From assembly GCA_963718305.1 (NCBI GenBank), contig CAVQZG010000024.1:1-64000 (forward strand): 64,000 nucleotides of DNA. Reading direction: 5' to 3'. Source of the stretch: RYN-230 sp963718305 (GTDB lineage Bacteria > Actinomycetota > Actinomycetes > Streptosporangiales > Streptosporangiaceae). Below, piece after piece: positions 15,740 through 24,900 of this stretch. The notes below the pieces were generated by a model. The model made no database searches. It was not told where the DNA came from and saw only the letters and a list, made by a program, of their open reading frames with translations. Position numbers and translations under genes: made by a program. How positions within the stretch are numbered: the first letter of the stretch is position 1; each line of letters opens with the position of its first letter.

Positions 15740-16960
15740 ATGAACCTGTCCGAAATCCGCGAACTCGTCCACGTCGGGCGGCCCGACGCTCCTTACGGCG
15801 TGCGGGCGCTGGCCCGCTGCTACAGCGTCGGCGACCTGCGCCGCCTGGCCCGGCGGCGGCTGCCCGCCGGCGCGCTGGGGTATCTCGAGGGCGGCGGCGA
15901 GGACGAGTGGACACTGCGCCGCAACCGCGAGGCGTTCAGTGAGGTGGAACTGGTCCCCCGGGTATTGCGGGATGTGAGCCAGCCGGACACGGGCACGACG
16001 GTGCTGGGCACGCCCATGCCCCTGCCGCTCATCCTCTCGCCGGTCGGCTCGCCGGGAATGTTCCATCACGACGGCGAGCTCGCGGTGGCCCGCGCCGCCC
16101 GGCACGCCGGGCTGACCTACGGCGTGTCCACGCTCGCGACCCAGTCGCTCGAGGCGATCGCCGATGCGGCCCAGGGCACCCCGCTGTGGTTCCAGCTCTA
16201 CCTCTGGGGCGACCGGTCCGCGGCGAGGAAGCTGGTCGCGCAGGCCCGGGCGGCGGGATACCGGGCCCTGCTGCTGACCGTCGATACCGCGGTGCGCTCC
16301 AAGCGGGAACGGGAGCTGAGGCACGGCCTCGCGCTGCCCAGCCCGGAACTCGCGCTCGGCACCGTGCTCGACGCGGCCCGCCACCCCGCCTGGGCCTGGC
16401 ACTTCCTGACGTCGCCGGCCCTGGGGTTTCCCAACCTCGCGATGCACGGCCCGACTTCCCGGCAGCAGCTCACGCAGATGTTCGACGGCACCGTGGGCTG
16501 GGCGGACCTCGACTGGATCCGCCAGGAGTGGGATGGCCCCATCGCCCTCAAGGGAGTGATGAGCGAGGAGGACGCCCGCCGGGCCGCCGACCAGGGAGTG
16601 GACGCCGTTATCGTCTCCAACCACGGCGGCCGCCAGCTGGATCACGCTCCCCCCGCCCTCGCGGTCCTGCCGGGCATCGCCGACGCCGTCGGGGACCGGG
16701 TGGAGGTGCTGTTCGACTCGGGGATCCGGCGGGGCAGCGACATCGTCACCGCCCTGGCGCTCGGCGCCCGGGCCGTCCTGATCGGCCGCGCTCACCTCTA
16801 CGGGCTCGCGGCCGCCGGGGAGGCCGGCGTCCGGCACGCCATCGACATCCTCGCGGGCGAGGTGCGCGCCACCATGGCGCTGTGCGGCGCCGCGACCCTC
16901 GCGGACCTCGACCGGTCCCTGGTCCGGGCCACCCGCCCGCCAGCCCCGGGGCTCGCCTGA
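15740..16960 (+). CDS. FMN-dependent alpha-hydroxyacid oxidase/dehydrogenase (LldD-like)
   Basis: A TIM-barrel flavoenzyme of about 406 residues. It carries the family's N-terminal helix (YSVGDLRRLARRRLPAGALGYLEGG), the FMN segment LILSPVGSPGMFHHDGE, WFQLYLWGDR, LTVDTAVRSKRE, the FMN Lys in IALKGVM, the catalytic His and substrate Arg in SNHGGRQLDHAP, and the C-terminal phosphate site DSGIRRGSDIVTALALGA with IGRAHLYGLAA. Members oxidise L-lactate, glycolate or mandelate-type acids. No mycofactocin genes lie nearby, so MftD is unlikely. ATG 15740 fits the family N-terminus; an in-frame upstream start at 15701 lacks support. No operon partner is apparent. Confidence 0.88.
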   Translation: MNLSEIRELVHVGRPDAPYGVRALARCYSVGDLRRLARRRLPAGALGYLEGGGEDEWTLRRNREAFSEVELVPRVLRDVSQPDTGTTVLGTPMPLPLILSPVGSPGMFHHDGELAVARAARHAGLTYGVSTLATQSLEAIADAAQGTPLWFQLYLWGDRSAARKLVAQARAAGYRALLLTVDTAVRSKRERELRHGLALPSPELALGTVLDAARHPAWAWHFLTSPALGFPNLAMHGPTSRQQLTQMFDGTVGWADLDWIRQEWDGPIALKGVMSEEDARRAADQGVDAVIVSNHGGRQLDHAPPALAVLPGIADAVGDRVEVLFDSGIRRGSDIVTALALGARAVLIGRAHLYGLAAAGEAGVRHAIDILAGEVRATMALCGAATLADLDRSLVRATRPPAPGLA

Positions 16961-17059
16961 GTAGCTGGATCTCCGCCCGGGGCACCGGATCCAGGGCCGG
17001 CAGGCCCGGACCATGCCCAGCGCTCACCGCGATGGTCGCGACTTACTTCTCCCTGACGG

Positions 17060-17088
17060 CTTTACCGATACAGTCTTTATCGATAAAG
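17060..17088. promoter_or_regulatory. Probable LacI-family operator, two related sites
   Basis: A perfect 14-bp palindrome CTTTATCGATAAAG (17075-17088) ends 7 bases before the repressor's GTG start. A second, imperfect half-copy CTTTACCGATA lies at 17060-17070. The AT-rich sequence stands out in this GC-rich DNA. The central CG palindrome is typical of LacI/GalR operators, so autoregulation of the lacI-SemiSWEET pair is likely. Confidence 0.75.
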
Positions 17089-17095
17089 TAGGGCC

Positions 17096-18178
17096 GTGAA
17101 CGGTACGGGACAGGGACGGGCGCGGGTGACCCTGGCGGAGGTGGCATCCCGGTGCGGAGTAAGCCGGATGACGGTGTCCAACGCCTACAACCGCCCCGAC
17201 CAGCTATCGGCGGAGCTGCGCCAGCGGGTGCTGGCGACGGCGGAAGAACTGGGCTATGGCGGCCCCAGCGCGGCCGGGCGGGCGCTGAAGCGGGGCCACA
17301 GTGATGTGCTCGGGGTGCTGCTCACCGAGGCGCTGCCGTACGCGTTCGGGGATCCGGGCACGGTCTCGTTCCTGCACGGGGTGACCGCCGAGACGGCCGC
17401 GGCCGGTCTCGCGCTCCAGCTCATCCCCGCCCCCGCGGGAACCGCGGAGCGGCTGGTCCGGGACGCCGCGGTCGACGGGCTGATCGCGCACACCCCCGCG
17501 GACGGCGACCCGGCCCTGGCCGCCGCCCTGCGGCGCAGGCTGCCCACCGTGATCAACGGCGGGCCCAGCACGGCGGGACCGGACTGCGTCACCATCGACA
17601 ATGAATCCGCCGCCGCGAGCGCCGCCCGCCACCTCATCGAACTCGGCCATCACCGCCTGGGCATCGTGACCTGGCGGCTGCATCCTGACCGGTACTGCGG
17701 GTGGGTCAGCCCGGCCCGGCTGGCCAGCGCCCGGTACGAGGTGTTCCGGCGGCGGCTCCAGGGCTACCAGCGGGCCGCAGCCGAGGCGGGACTGCCTGCC
17801 ACGGCCGTGCGGGTGTGGGAACAGCCCGGCCACAGCGTGGCCGACGGCCGCGCTGCGGGACACGCCCTGCTCGGCCTCCCCGCCGCTGAGCGTCCCTCCG
17901 CGATCCTGGCCAGCACCGACGTGCTGGCGCTTGGAGTACTGCAAGCGGCCCGCGAACTGAACCTGAGCGTCCCCCGCGACCTGTCGCTGACCGGCTTCGA
18001 CGACATCGAGGAGGCCGGCCGGGCGCTCCCCGGCCTGACCACCGTCCACCAGGACCTCTACCGGCAAGGCCAGGACTGCGCCCGGCGGCTGATCACCCCG
18101 GGCGCCGCGGCCACCCTGCTGCACCCGACCCGCCTGATCATCCGGGCCAGTACCGCCCCGGCCCCGGAGCCGCCGTGA
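17096..18178 (+). CDS. LacI family transcriptional repressor
   Basis: A 360-residue repressor. The N-terminal HTH (VTLAEVASRCGVSRMTVSNAYNR) and hinge-helix region (PSAAGRALKRG) are followed by a periplasmic-binding-like effector domain with DGLIAHTP, CVTIDNESAAASAARHLIELGHHRLGIV, ILASTDVLALGVLQAA and SLTGFDDIEEAGRALPGLTTVHQD. Such proteins normally bind a sugar or nucleoside and release DNA. GTG 17096 lies just after the palindromic site. Its stop overlaps the GTG of the SemiSWEET sugar carrier (GTGA), so repressor and carrier are made from one message, which points to a sugar as effector. Confidence 0.92.
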   Translation: MNGTGQGRARVTLAEVASRCGVSRMTVSNAYNRPDQLSAELRQRVLATAEELGYGGPSAAGRALKRGHSDVLGVLLTEALPYAFGDPGTVSFLHGVTAETAAAGLALQLIPAPAGTAERLVRDAAVDGLIAHTPADGDPALAAALRRRLPTVINGGPSTAGPDCVTIDNESAAASAARHLIELGHHRLGIVTWRLHPDRYCGWVSPARLASARYEVFRRRLQGYQRAAAEAGLPATAVRVWEQPGHSVADGRAAGHALLGLPAAERPSAILASTDVLALGVLQAARELNLSVPRDLSLTGFDDIEEAGRALPGLTTVHQDLYRQGQDCARRLITPGAAATLLHPTRLIIRASTAPAPEPP

Positions 18179-18447
18179 TCATCACGCTGGGGCTGCTGTC
18201 CGGCCTCCTCACGACCGGTGCCTGGCTCCCCCAGTTGCTCCGCACCTGGCGCCGCGGCCGCGCCGACGACATCTCCTATACCTACCTGGCGGTCTTCGCG
18301 GCCGGGGTCCTCGGCTGGCTGGCCTACGGACTGCTCGCCGCGCAGCCCGCCATATTCGCCGCCAACGTGGTCACCTTCTCCCTCATTGCCTCGCTCACGC
18401 TGCTCAAGACCCGCCCCCGGCGGCCCCCGGACAGGCCACGCCGCTGA
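18175..18447 (+). CDS. SemiSWEET-type sugar transporter (PQ-loop)
   Basis: A 90-residue three-helix protein. Helix 1 (LGLLSGLLTTGAWLPQLLRTWRRG) carries the WLPQ PQ-loop motif; helix 2 is ISYTYLAVFAAGVLGWLAYGLL and helix 3 IFAANVVTFSLIASLTLLK with the conserved Asn. Bacterial SemiSWEETs work as homodimers that move sugars such as sucrose or glucose down their gradient through the cytoplasmic membrane. The 4-base overlap with the LacI gene indicates co-expression; the repressor probably responds to the carried sugar. Other PQ-loop proteins move different solutes, so the substrate is inferred. Confidence 0.85.
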   Translation: MIITLGLLSGLLTTGAWLPQLLRTWRRGRADDISYTYLAVFAAGVLGWLAYGLLAAQPAIFAANVVTFSLIASLTLLKTRPRRPPDRPRR

Positions 18448-18509
18448 GTCCCGGCCCGGGGCACCGGGTCCGCGGGCATCCGGGCCAGCTTCCCGATAAG
18501 CCACCACGC

Positions 18510-18525
18510 TTCCAGATTTCTGGAA
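18510..18525. promoter_or_regulatory. 16-base palindrome, possible operator
   Basis: TTCCAGATTTCTGGAA is a perfect palindrome in the gap between the SemiSWEET gene and the small membrane protein gene. It lies about 150 bases before the next start. It is a candidate regulator site, or a weak terminator for the upstream pair. Confidence 0.45.
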
Positions 18526-18628
18526 AAGCACCGCTCCCGGCCCATAACCAGCTCAGCATCGTCACACCTGGGTAGTCTTCATGGCAAGGCCAGAGTGAAT
18601 GGCCCGCCAATTATTACTGCCATCTCCT

Positions 18629-18652
18629 TGCTTTAAGGCTTGCTTTAAAGGC
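18629..18652. repeat. Adjacent 12-base direct repeats rich in TTTAA
   Basis: TGCTTTAAGGCT is immediately followed by TGCTTTAAAGGC. The pair lies 23 bases before the ATG of the small membrane protein and is AT-rich for this genome. A paired regulator site over or next to the promoter is plausible. Confidence 0.5.
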
Positions 18653-18674
18653 AGATGAGGCTGAGGGAGGCGAC

Positions 18675-18872
18675 ATGCACGTCGGATCGGTGCTTCTTAT
18701 CGTCTGGCTGGTCGTGGGCGGCTTCGCCGCCGGGCAGCGCGGCGATTATCACGCGGCCGCCGGCAACTGCAGTAAGGCCAGTACAGCCGCGGTGACGATC
18801 CTGGCCGGCCCGCTCAACTACCTGGGCGTGAATCCCCACATTCACTGCACCGCGCCGCAGCCCAGCAGCTAA
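18675..18872 (+). CDS. Small conserved actinobacterial membrane/secreted protein
   Basis: A 65-residue protein with a strong ribosome site (GAGGGAGG). The N-terminal helix VGSVLLIVWLVVGGFAAGQRGDY is followed by NCSKASTAAVTILAGPLNYLGVNPHIHC, a pattern I recognise from small uncharacterised actinobacterial proteins with two short hydrophobic segments and conserved Cys residues. The two Cys (near 32 and 57) could pair outside the cell. Function is unknown. The upstream repeat and palindrome suggest specific control. Confidence 0.7.
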   Translation: MHVGSVLLIVWLVVGGFAAGQRGDYHAAAGNCSKASTAAVTILAGPLNYLGVNPHIHCTAPQPSS

Positions 18873-18907
18873 ACAACGACCACCGGTTATAGTGTTGCCT
18901 TCGTCTC

Positions 18908-18913
18908 TATAAT
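18908..18913 (+). promoter_or_regulatory. Candidate -10 element TATAAT
   Basis: A perfect TATAAT lies about 75 bases before the GTG of the cyclic-nucleotide-domain kinase in a locally AT-rich stretch. A clear -35 box at the right distance is not seen (GGTTAT at 18885). Likely promoter for the kinase. Confidence 0.4.
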
Positions 18914-18985
18914 CCCTCCAGCCTCTCCCCCGGGTAGGCGCGAGGCCGCCCCGAAGGCTGAACTCATGAGCAACCCGGCCCCGGC

Positions 18986-20383
18986 GTGATACGCGCCGGC
19001 GAACTCCGCCCTATCAGCCTGTTCGACGGCCTGACCGACGGCCAGCTCACAGAACTGGCCGAGGGCGGCGCCGAGGTGCGGATCGAGCCCGGCATCGAGC
19101 TATTCCTCGAGGGCGAGCGCGCGGATTTCTGGTGGGTGCTCGTCGACGGGGCCATTGACCTCGTGCGCCATATCGGGGCTGAGGACACCATCGTGGGGAC
19201 GATGGACGTGCCGGGCCGCTGGGCCGGAGGATTCCGCGCCTGGGATGAGCACGGTGTCTATCTCGCGACAGGCCGGGGAGCGGTCGGCGGCCGGGTGCTC
19301 CGGGTGCCCGCGGCCGTGCTGCGCGACAAGGTCAACGCCTGGTTCCCGTTCGGCAGGCACCTCATCCAGGGGCTGTACAGCACCGCGCGGTCCATCGAGG
19401 CCACGGCCCGGCAGCGCGAGTCCCTCGTCACCCTGGGCACGCTCGCGGCTGGTTTCGCGCACGAGGTCAACAACCCGGCGGCGGCTGCCTCCCGGGCGGT
19501 CGACGCGCTCGGTGACGCCTCCCACACCCTGCTGTCCTGCCTGGCCCGGCTGGCCAGCGACGAGATCTCCGCCCAGCAGTTCACCGCCCTGGACGCGCTG
19601 CGCCGCGAGATCGAGCCGGCTGCGCCGGCCAAGAGTCCGCTGGCCCTGGCCGATCAGGAGGATGCCCTGTGCTTGTGGCTCAGCCAGCACGGCGTCGCCC
19701 GTGAGTGGACGATCGCGCCGGCGCTCGCCGCCGCCGGGGTCGATCTCGGCTGGTGCGAGCGGGCGGCGGCCACGCTGGACGGATCAGCGCTGGAGCCGGG
19801 CCTGGAGTGGGTGGCCAGCGCCCTGTCCATGGCCACCCTGCTGGCGGAGGTCAAGGAGTCCACCCGGCGGATCTCCGAACTGGTCATGGCCATCAAGTCC
19901 TATTCGCAGATGGACCGGGCCTCGACGCAGCAGATTGACGTGACCGACGGCATCGAAAGCGCCCTGGTGATGCTGGGGCACAAGCTCTCCGGCGGCATTA
20001 CCGTCGCGCGGGACTACGAGGCCAGCGTTCCCCAGATCCGGGCGTACCCCGGCGAGCTCAATCAGGTGTGGACCAATCTCATCGATAATGCACTCGACGC
20101 GATGAATGGCTCAGGGACGCTCCGGCTGGTGACCCGCGCCGGGCCAGACGACATCATCGTCGAGGTCGGTGACACCGGCCCGGGCATGGACCCGCAGGTA
20201 GCCGCCCGGGCGTTCGACGCCTTCTACACGACCAAGGACACAGGCAAAGGCACCGGCCTGGGCCTCGACATCGCCCGCCGCACCATCGTGGAGCGCCACG
20301 CCGGGACGATCACCATCGAGTCCCGGCCAGGGAACACGGTGCTGCGGGTCCGCCTCCCGATCCGGGCGCCCGCGCCACGCTGA
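18986..20383 (+). CDS. Soluble histidine kinase with N-terminal cyclic nucleotide-binding domain
   Basis: A 465-residue kinase without membrane helices. Residues about 10-125 form a cNMP-binding/CRP-like domain (SLFDGLTDGQLTELAEG, then VDGAIDLVRHIG). The phosphoacceptor His lies in AAGFAHEVNNPAAAASRAVD near residue 157, in the HEVNNP form of NtrB/HisKA kinases. The ATPase domain has ELNQVWTNLIDNALDAM, VGDTGPGMD and TGKGTGLGLDIARRTI. In related actinomycete loci such kinases sit beside thioredoxin reductase-like flavoproteins or response regulators; here the followers are a monooxygenase-fold protein and a nitroreductase, with no obvious response regulator. GTG 18986 is the first start of the frame. 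Confidence 0.88.
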   Translation: MIRAGELRPISLFDGLTDGQLTELAEGGAEVRIEPGIELFLEGERADFWWVLVDGAIDLVRHIGAEDTIVGTMDVPGRWAGGFRAWDEHGVYLATGRGAVGGRVLRVPAAVLRDKVNAWFPFGRHLIQGLYSTARSIEATARQRESLVTLGTLAAGFAHEVNNPAAAASRAVDALGDASHTLLSCLARLASDEISAQQFTALDALRREIEPAAPAKSPLALADQEDALCLWLSQHGVAREWTIAPALAAAGVDLGWCERAAATLDGSALEPGLEWVASALSMATLLAEVKESTRRISELVMAIKSYSQMDRASTQQIDVTDGIESALVMLGHKLSGGITVARDYEASVPQIRAYPGELNQVWTNLIDNALDAMNGSGTLRLVTRAGPDDIIVEVGDTGPGMDPQVAARAFDAFYTTKDTGKGTGLGLDIARRTIVERHAGTITIESRPGNTVLRVRLPIRAPAPR

Positions 20384-20431
20384 GGCCATCGGTTAGGTTC
20401 GCCCTAGGACGGCAGTGAGACGGGAGGACAC

Positions 20432-20728
20432 ATGGCGGAGCCAGTCACCTTGATCAATTCCTTTGAGGTTCCCGGCCCGGATGCGGAGAGATTCATCATC
20501 GCCTGGGAGAAGACTCGCGACTACCTAGAGTCGCAGCCTGGATACGTCAGTACCGCCTTGCACCAGGCCGTCACGCCCAACGCTGAGTTCCAGTTCGTGA
20601 ACATCGCCCGCTGGCAGACCGCCGGGGACTTCATGACGGCCATCCAGAGCCCCGGGTTCGGTGAGGCCGCCGCGGGCCTGGCTGGCTACCCGGCGCACCC
20701 GGCGCTGTACGGCGTCGTCCGCACCTGA
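20432..20728 (+). CDS. Antibiotic biosynthesis monooxygenase (ABM) family protein
   Basis: A 98-residue dimeric ferredoxin-like-fold protein. The sequence VTLINSFEVPGPDAERFIIAWEK, then YLESQPGYVSTALHQAV and FQFVNIARWQT is typical of ABM/heme-degrading-type monooxygenases and of related proteins with signalling or detoxifying roles. The ribosome site GGGAGGA lies 6 bases before the ATG. It lies 48 bases after the kinase and 29 bases before a nitroreductase and may form a stress or redox operon. Without a clear active-site signature the substrate is unknown. Confidence 0.8.
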   Translation: MAEPVTLINSFEVPGPDAERFIIAWEKTRDYLESQPGYVSTALHQAVTPNAEFQFVNIARWQTAGDFMTAIQSPGFGEAAAGLAGYPAHPALYGVVRT

Positions 20729-20757
20729 AGGACTCCGCAGCTAAGGACCGGGAGACC

Positions 20758-21276
20758 ATGCAGACCTGGCAGGCGCTCACCTCGCGGCGCAACGTGCGCT
20801 CGTTTGACGGACGGCCGATCGCGGCCACCGACCTGGACCGGATCCTCGAGGCGGGTCGCCGGGCCCCGTCCTCGCAGAACTGGCAGCCGTGGGACTTTAT
20901 CCTCGTCACCCGGCGGGAGACGCTCCGCGAGCTGGCGAAGGTCTGGCGGGGCGCCGGCCACGTGGCCGGGTCCGCGGCGACGATCGTGGTTGTCGGGCCG
21001 ACCGCCGATAACGAATTCCGCCGTGCGCAGTTCGATCTCGGCCAGGCGACGATGGCGATGACGCTGGCCGCAGCTGACCTCGGCATCGGCAGCTGTCACG
21101 CGGGCGTGGCCGACATCCAGCTCGCCCGCGAACTGCTGGGCTTTCCCGGGGACCGTGACTGGGCCTTCCTCATCTCGCTCGGCTACCCCGCCGGCCGCCC
21201 GCTGGCCCCCATCAAGACCCCCGACCGCCGCCCGTTCGACGAGGTCGTCCACCGCGACCACTGGGCCGCACCGTAA
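20758..21276 (+). CDS. Nitroreductase family flavoprotein
   Basis: A 172-residue FMN-dependent oxidoreductase. Features: SRRNVRSFDGRPI with FMN-binding arginines near the N-terminus, AGRRAPSSQNWQPWDFILV, QATMAMTLAAADLGIGSCHAG and LISLGYPAGRPLAP. The family reduces nitroaromatics, quinones or other electron acceptors with NAD(P)H, usually as a homodimer. ATG 20758 has a ribosome site (GGGAGA). It follows the ABM gene closely and probably shares its transcript. Confidence 0.88.
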   Translation: MQTWQALTSRRNVRSFDGRPIAATDLDRILEAGRRAPSSQNWQPWDFILVTRRETLRELAKVWRGAGHVAGSAATIVVVGPTADNEFRRAQFDLGQATMAMTLAAADLGIGSCHAGVADIQLARELLGFPGDRDWAFLISLGYPAGRPLAPIKTPDRRPFDEVVHRDHWAAP

Positions 21277-21305
21277 CCGGCCATTCCAAGCGGTTCCCCG
21301 GCTCG

Positions 21306-21443
21306 GTGTGCAAATTCGGCCATGGGTTCGCGCACCGACGCCTCGTGGAGTGCCTTGTACACGTTCCGGGCGGTCTTGGCGTTGTCGGCCTGCAGGCCCC
21401 TGAAGAACTCCACGGCCTCCAGGGGCCAGCCAGAGAACCCCAT
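21306..21443 (-). pseudogene. N-terminal remnant of a DUF2461 family gene
   Basis: On the minus strand an ATG frame begins MGFSGWPLEAVEFFRGLQAD, followed by NAKTARNVYKALHEASVREPMAEF. This matches the first 45 or so residues of the roughly 220-residue DUF2461 (TIGR02453) family. After that the similarity stops and the frame runs into the nitroreductase gene. The remaining four fifths are missing, so this is a truncated remnant left by a deletion or rearrangement. Confidence 0.65.
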
Positions 21444-21452
21444 GCCGACACC

Positions 21453-21764
21453 CTAACGGCGAGCCTCAGCGGATCCGGGCACCTGCACGGCTGAGGCAGG
21501 GATCTTGCGTGACGCCCGGGCGCGGTCGATCAGGACGGCCGTAACGGCAGCGACCAGGGCGGCGGCCAGCGCGATCAGGGTGATCTGCCAGCCAGGCATG
21601 CCGCCCTCGGCGATGACGCGCACTGGTGGGGGTGGAGGTGCGATGCCGCTGCCTTCGCCGGGCGGCGGCACCCGCATGGCGAAAGCGGCGGGGGTGGCGG
21701 CCAGGGCCAGCACGGCGCCCGCCAATGTGGCCACAGCGGTGAAGATACGGCGTAGGTGATTCAT
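21453..21764 (-). CDS. Small secreted/membrane protein with Pro-rich segment
   Basis: A 103-residue protein starting at ATG 21764, with AAGGAG six bases upstream. An N-terminal signal-like helix (RRIFTAVATLAGAVLALAATPAAFA) is followed by a Pro/Gly-rich exposed stretch (VPPPGEGSGIAPPPPPVRV) and a C-terminal helix (WQITLIALAAALVAAVTAVLIDRARA) with a basic tail. This layout is common in actinomycete envelope proteins of unknown function. It is divergent from the SARP fusion gene, 177 bases apart, so the two may share a control region. Confidence 0.7.
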   Translation of the reverse strand: MNHLRRIFTAVATLAGAVLALAATPAAFAMRVPPPGEGSGIAPPPPPVRVIAEGGMPGWQITLIALAAALVAAVTAVLIDRARASRKIPASAVQVPGSAEARR

Positions 21765-21941
21765 GGTGCGCTCCTTGTGAACGGTGATGACAGGACAAGA
21801 GCAGCGTGAAGTGAGTGGAATCGCCTTGGGCTCCGCTTGGACGGCGGCTTGGAATAGCAGTGGACCTGCGACGGACCTGGTGGTGCAATGGTCGGAGCCG
21901 CTGGCCCGGGCGGCTGGGGAGGGGACCGGGCGGGATGAGTG

Positions 21942-24900
21942 ATGGTTGCTGACGCAGTGGTCAGCCAGACGGGACCCGCGGACTTCGGAATTCTCGGACC
22001 ATTGGAAGTTTCCAGGTCCGGGTGTGTAGTGCCACTCGGTGGTCCGCGGCAGCGGGCTGTGCTTGCGCTGCTGGTACTGGAGGCCAACCGGGTCGTCTCG
22101 ATGGACCGGCTGGCCGAGGATGTCTGGGGCGGGGACCCACCCGAGGGGTGGGCCACCACCTTGCAGACCTATGTTTTCCACCTCCGCCGGGCGCTCGAGC
22201 CGGACCGGGCCCGGGGCGTTTCCGGAGGCGTCCTCGTGACCAGGAACCACGGTTACCTACTGTTCGTGAACCGTGAGCACCTGGACGCGGCGCTGTTCCA
22301 GGACGGGTTCACCGCCGGGCGGGCCGCACTGGAAGCGGGCCGGTACACGGAGGCGGCCGAGACGCTGCGGGAGGCGCTGGCGCTGTGGCGCAGCCCCGTC
22401 CTGGCCGATCTGGCCGACTACGCGTTCATCCGGCCCGAGGCAGCCCGCCTGGAAGAGCTCCGGCTCGCCGCGCTGGAGGCGCGGATCGATGCTGACCTGG
22501 CGCTTGGCCGGCATGACGTGCTCACCGCCGAGCTGGAGCACCTGGTCGCGGAGCATCCGCTGCGGGAGCGGCTGTACGGCCAGCTCATGCTGGCGCTGTA
22601 TCGCTGCGGCCGTCAGGCGGAGGCGCTCGCCGCCTACCGGCGTGCGCGCGACATGCTCGCCGGCGAGCTCGGCATCGACCCCGGGGAACCGCTGCGGCAC
22701 CTGCACGGGTCCGTCCTCGCCCACGACCCGGCGCTCGACTGGAGCGACGGCCACGAGACGGTGGGCGAAGTCCAGCCCGCCGGCGCCGGCTCCCCAGCCC
22801 CTTCTCCGGCTCCGCAACGCCGTCGCCCGAGGCCGGCCGCGGTCAGCCATGTGCTGGGCTGGGGAAGGCGGCGCGGCCACCGCCTGCTGGTGGCGGGCTT
22901 GGCGCTCGTGGTCATCGCCACGGCGGCCATTGTCGTGGTGGCCCGGCCGTGGGCGGGCGGGCCAGCGGGCCTGCCGGGCAACACGGTGGGGCTGATCGAC
23001 ACCGGCGGGGCGCGGGTCGGTGCCGCGGTGAGCGTGGGCAGCCCGGCTGGCCTGGCCTACGGCGACGGCTCGGTCTGGGCCGTGAACGGCACCGAAGGTA
23101 CGGTGTCCCGGATCAACCCGGCGACGCATGCCGTGGTCGACCAGATCCCGGTCGGCTCCGCGCCGAGCGCGGTGGCTGTCACTGGTGAGAACGTATGGGT
23201 GACCAACAGCGGCGACGGAACCGTGTCCCGGATCAACGCCGCGGCCAACACCGTGGTGCAGACGACCCCGGTCGGCAACCTCCCGGTCGCCATCGCCAGC
23301 GGGCCAAGTGGCGTGTGGGTGACCAACCAGGGCGACGACACCGTGAACCGGATAGATCCCGCGACCGGCAAGGTGACGAGAAAGGTCCAGGTCGGCGGGC
23401 ACCCAGACGGCATCGCGGTCGGACCAGACGCCGTCTGGGTCGCCAACGGTGAGGACGGCACCGTCACCCGGATCGACCCGGCCACCGGCCAGCCGAGCGG
23501 CCCGCTGCCAGTCGGTTCCGGGCCCGCGGGCATCGCGGTCACCCCGGCGGCGGTCTGGGTCGCCAACTCGCTGGACCTCACCGTCTCGAAGATCAACCCG
23601 GCGACCGACAGGGTCACCGACCACCATCGGCGTCGGTGACGGACCGGGCGCCATCGTCGCGACCAAGGACGCACTATGGGTCGGCGACGAGTTCGATGCG
23701 ACCCTCGACCGCATCGACCTGCGATCCGGCCAGGTCACCAGGTCCGTCTTCGTCGGCAGCTCGCCACGAGGCCTGGCCGCCACCCCCTCCGGCGTGTGGG
23801 TCGCGGCGCGGCCATTCGCGGCGGCCAGCCACCGCGGCGGCACCCTGACCGTCGTGAGCGACTATCTGCCTGCGCGTGACCCGGTGCAGGCATACGATCC
23901 CTTCGGGGTTCCGGCCCTCGCCACCGTTTACGACGGCCTGGTCGCCCTGCGCCGATCCGGCGGCGCCGCCGGGCTCACGCTGGTCCCCGACCTGGCCCGG
24001 ACGCTGCCGCGCCCGGCCGGCGGCGGCACGACGTACACGTTCACGCTCCGCCGCGGAATCCGGTACTCCAACGGCACGCTCGTCCGGGCGTCCGACTTCC
24101 GCCGCGGCATCCAGCGCCAGCTCAGCTTCGGCTTTTATCCCCCCTACTACGAAGGCATCCTCGGCGGGCAAACGTGCCACCAGCACCCGCGGCGGTGCGA
24201 CCTGTCCGCCGGGATCATCACCGACGACGCGGCGGGCACGGTCACCTTCCATCTGGGCCACGCCGATCCCGAGTTCCTGTACAAACTCGCGCTGCTCCTC
24301 GCCGTGCCGGCCCCGCCCGGCGCCCCGGACCACGCCATCTACCGGGCACCGTTCCTGCCCGGCACCGGCCCCTACAAACTCTCGCAATACCGACCCCACG
24401 CGTCGGTGACCCTGGTGCGCAACCCATACTTCCGCCAGTGGTCATACGCCGCCCAGCCGGCCGGTTACCCGAATGTCATCCGCTTCGACCGAGTGGCCGG
24501 TCCAGCCAGGCAGGAATCGGCGGTTATCGCCGGCCGGGCTGACCTGATGACCGCCACCTACAGCAGCAACGGTCAGTCTCTCGCGACCCGTTACCCGGCC
24601 CGCGTGCACACCAGCCTGAAGTTGGCGACTGAATTTTTGTTCCTTAACACCCGACAGCCGCCGTTTACCAGCCTCAAGGCCCGGCAGGCCGTCAGCTACG
24701 CCATCGACCGCGGCCGGATCCTCCAGCTCAGCCACCTCGCCCCGGGCCAGGCCGCGGTGACCTGCCAGATTCTCCCAGCCGACTTCCCCGGCCACCAGGG
24801 CTACTGCCCCTACACCACCGGCACCAAAGACGGGATCTGGCACAGCCCGGACATGGCCAAAGCCCGGCGCCTGGCCAAAGATTCGCACACCACGAACGTG

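Noticed and set aside
15740..16960. Mycofactocin gene mftD
   Set aside because: The sequence belongs to the same FMN family, but no mftA/B/C/E genes lie nearby.
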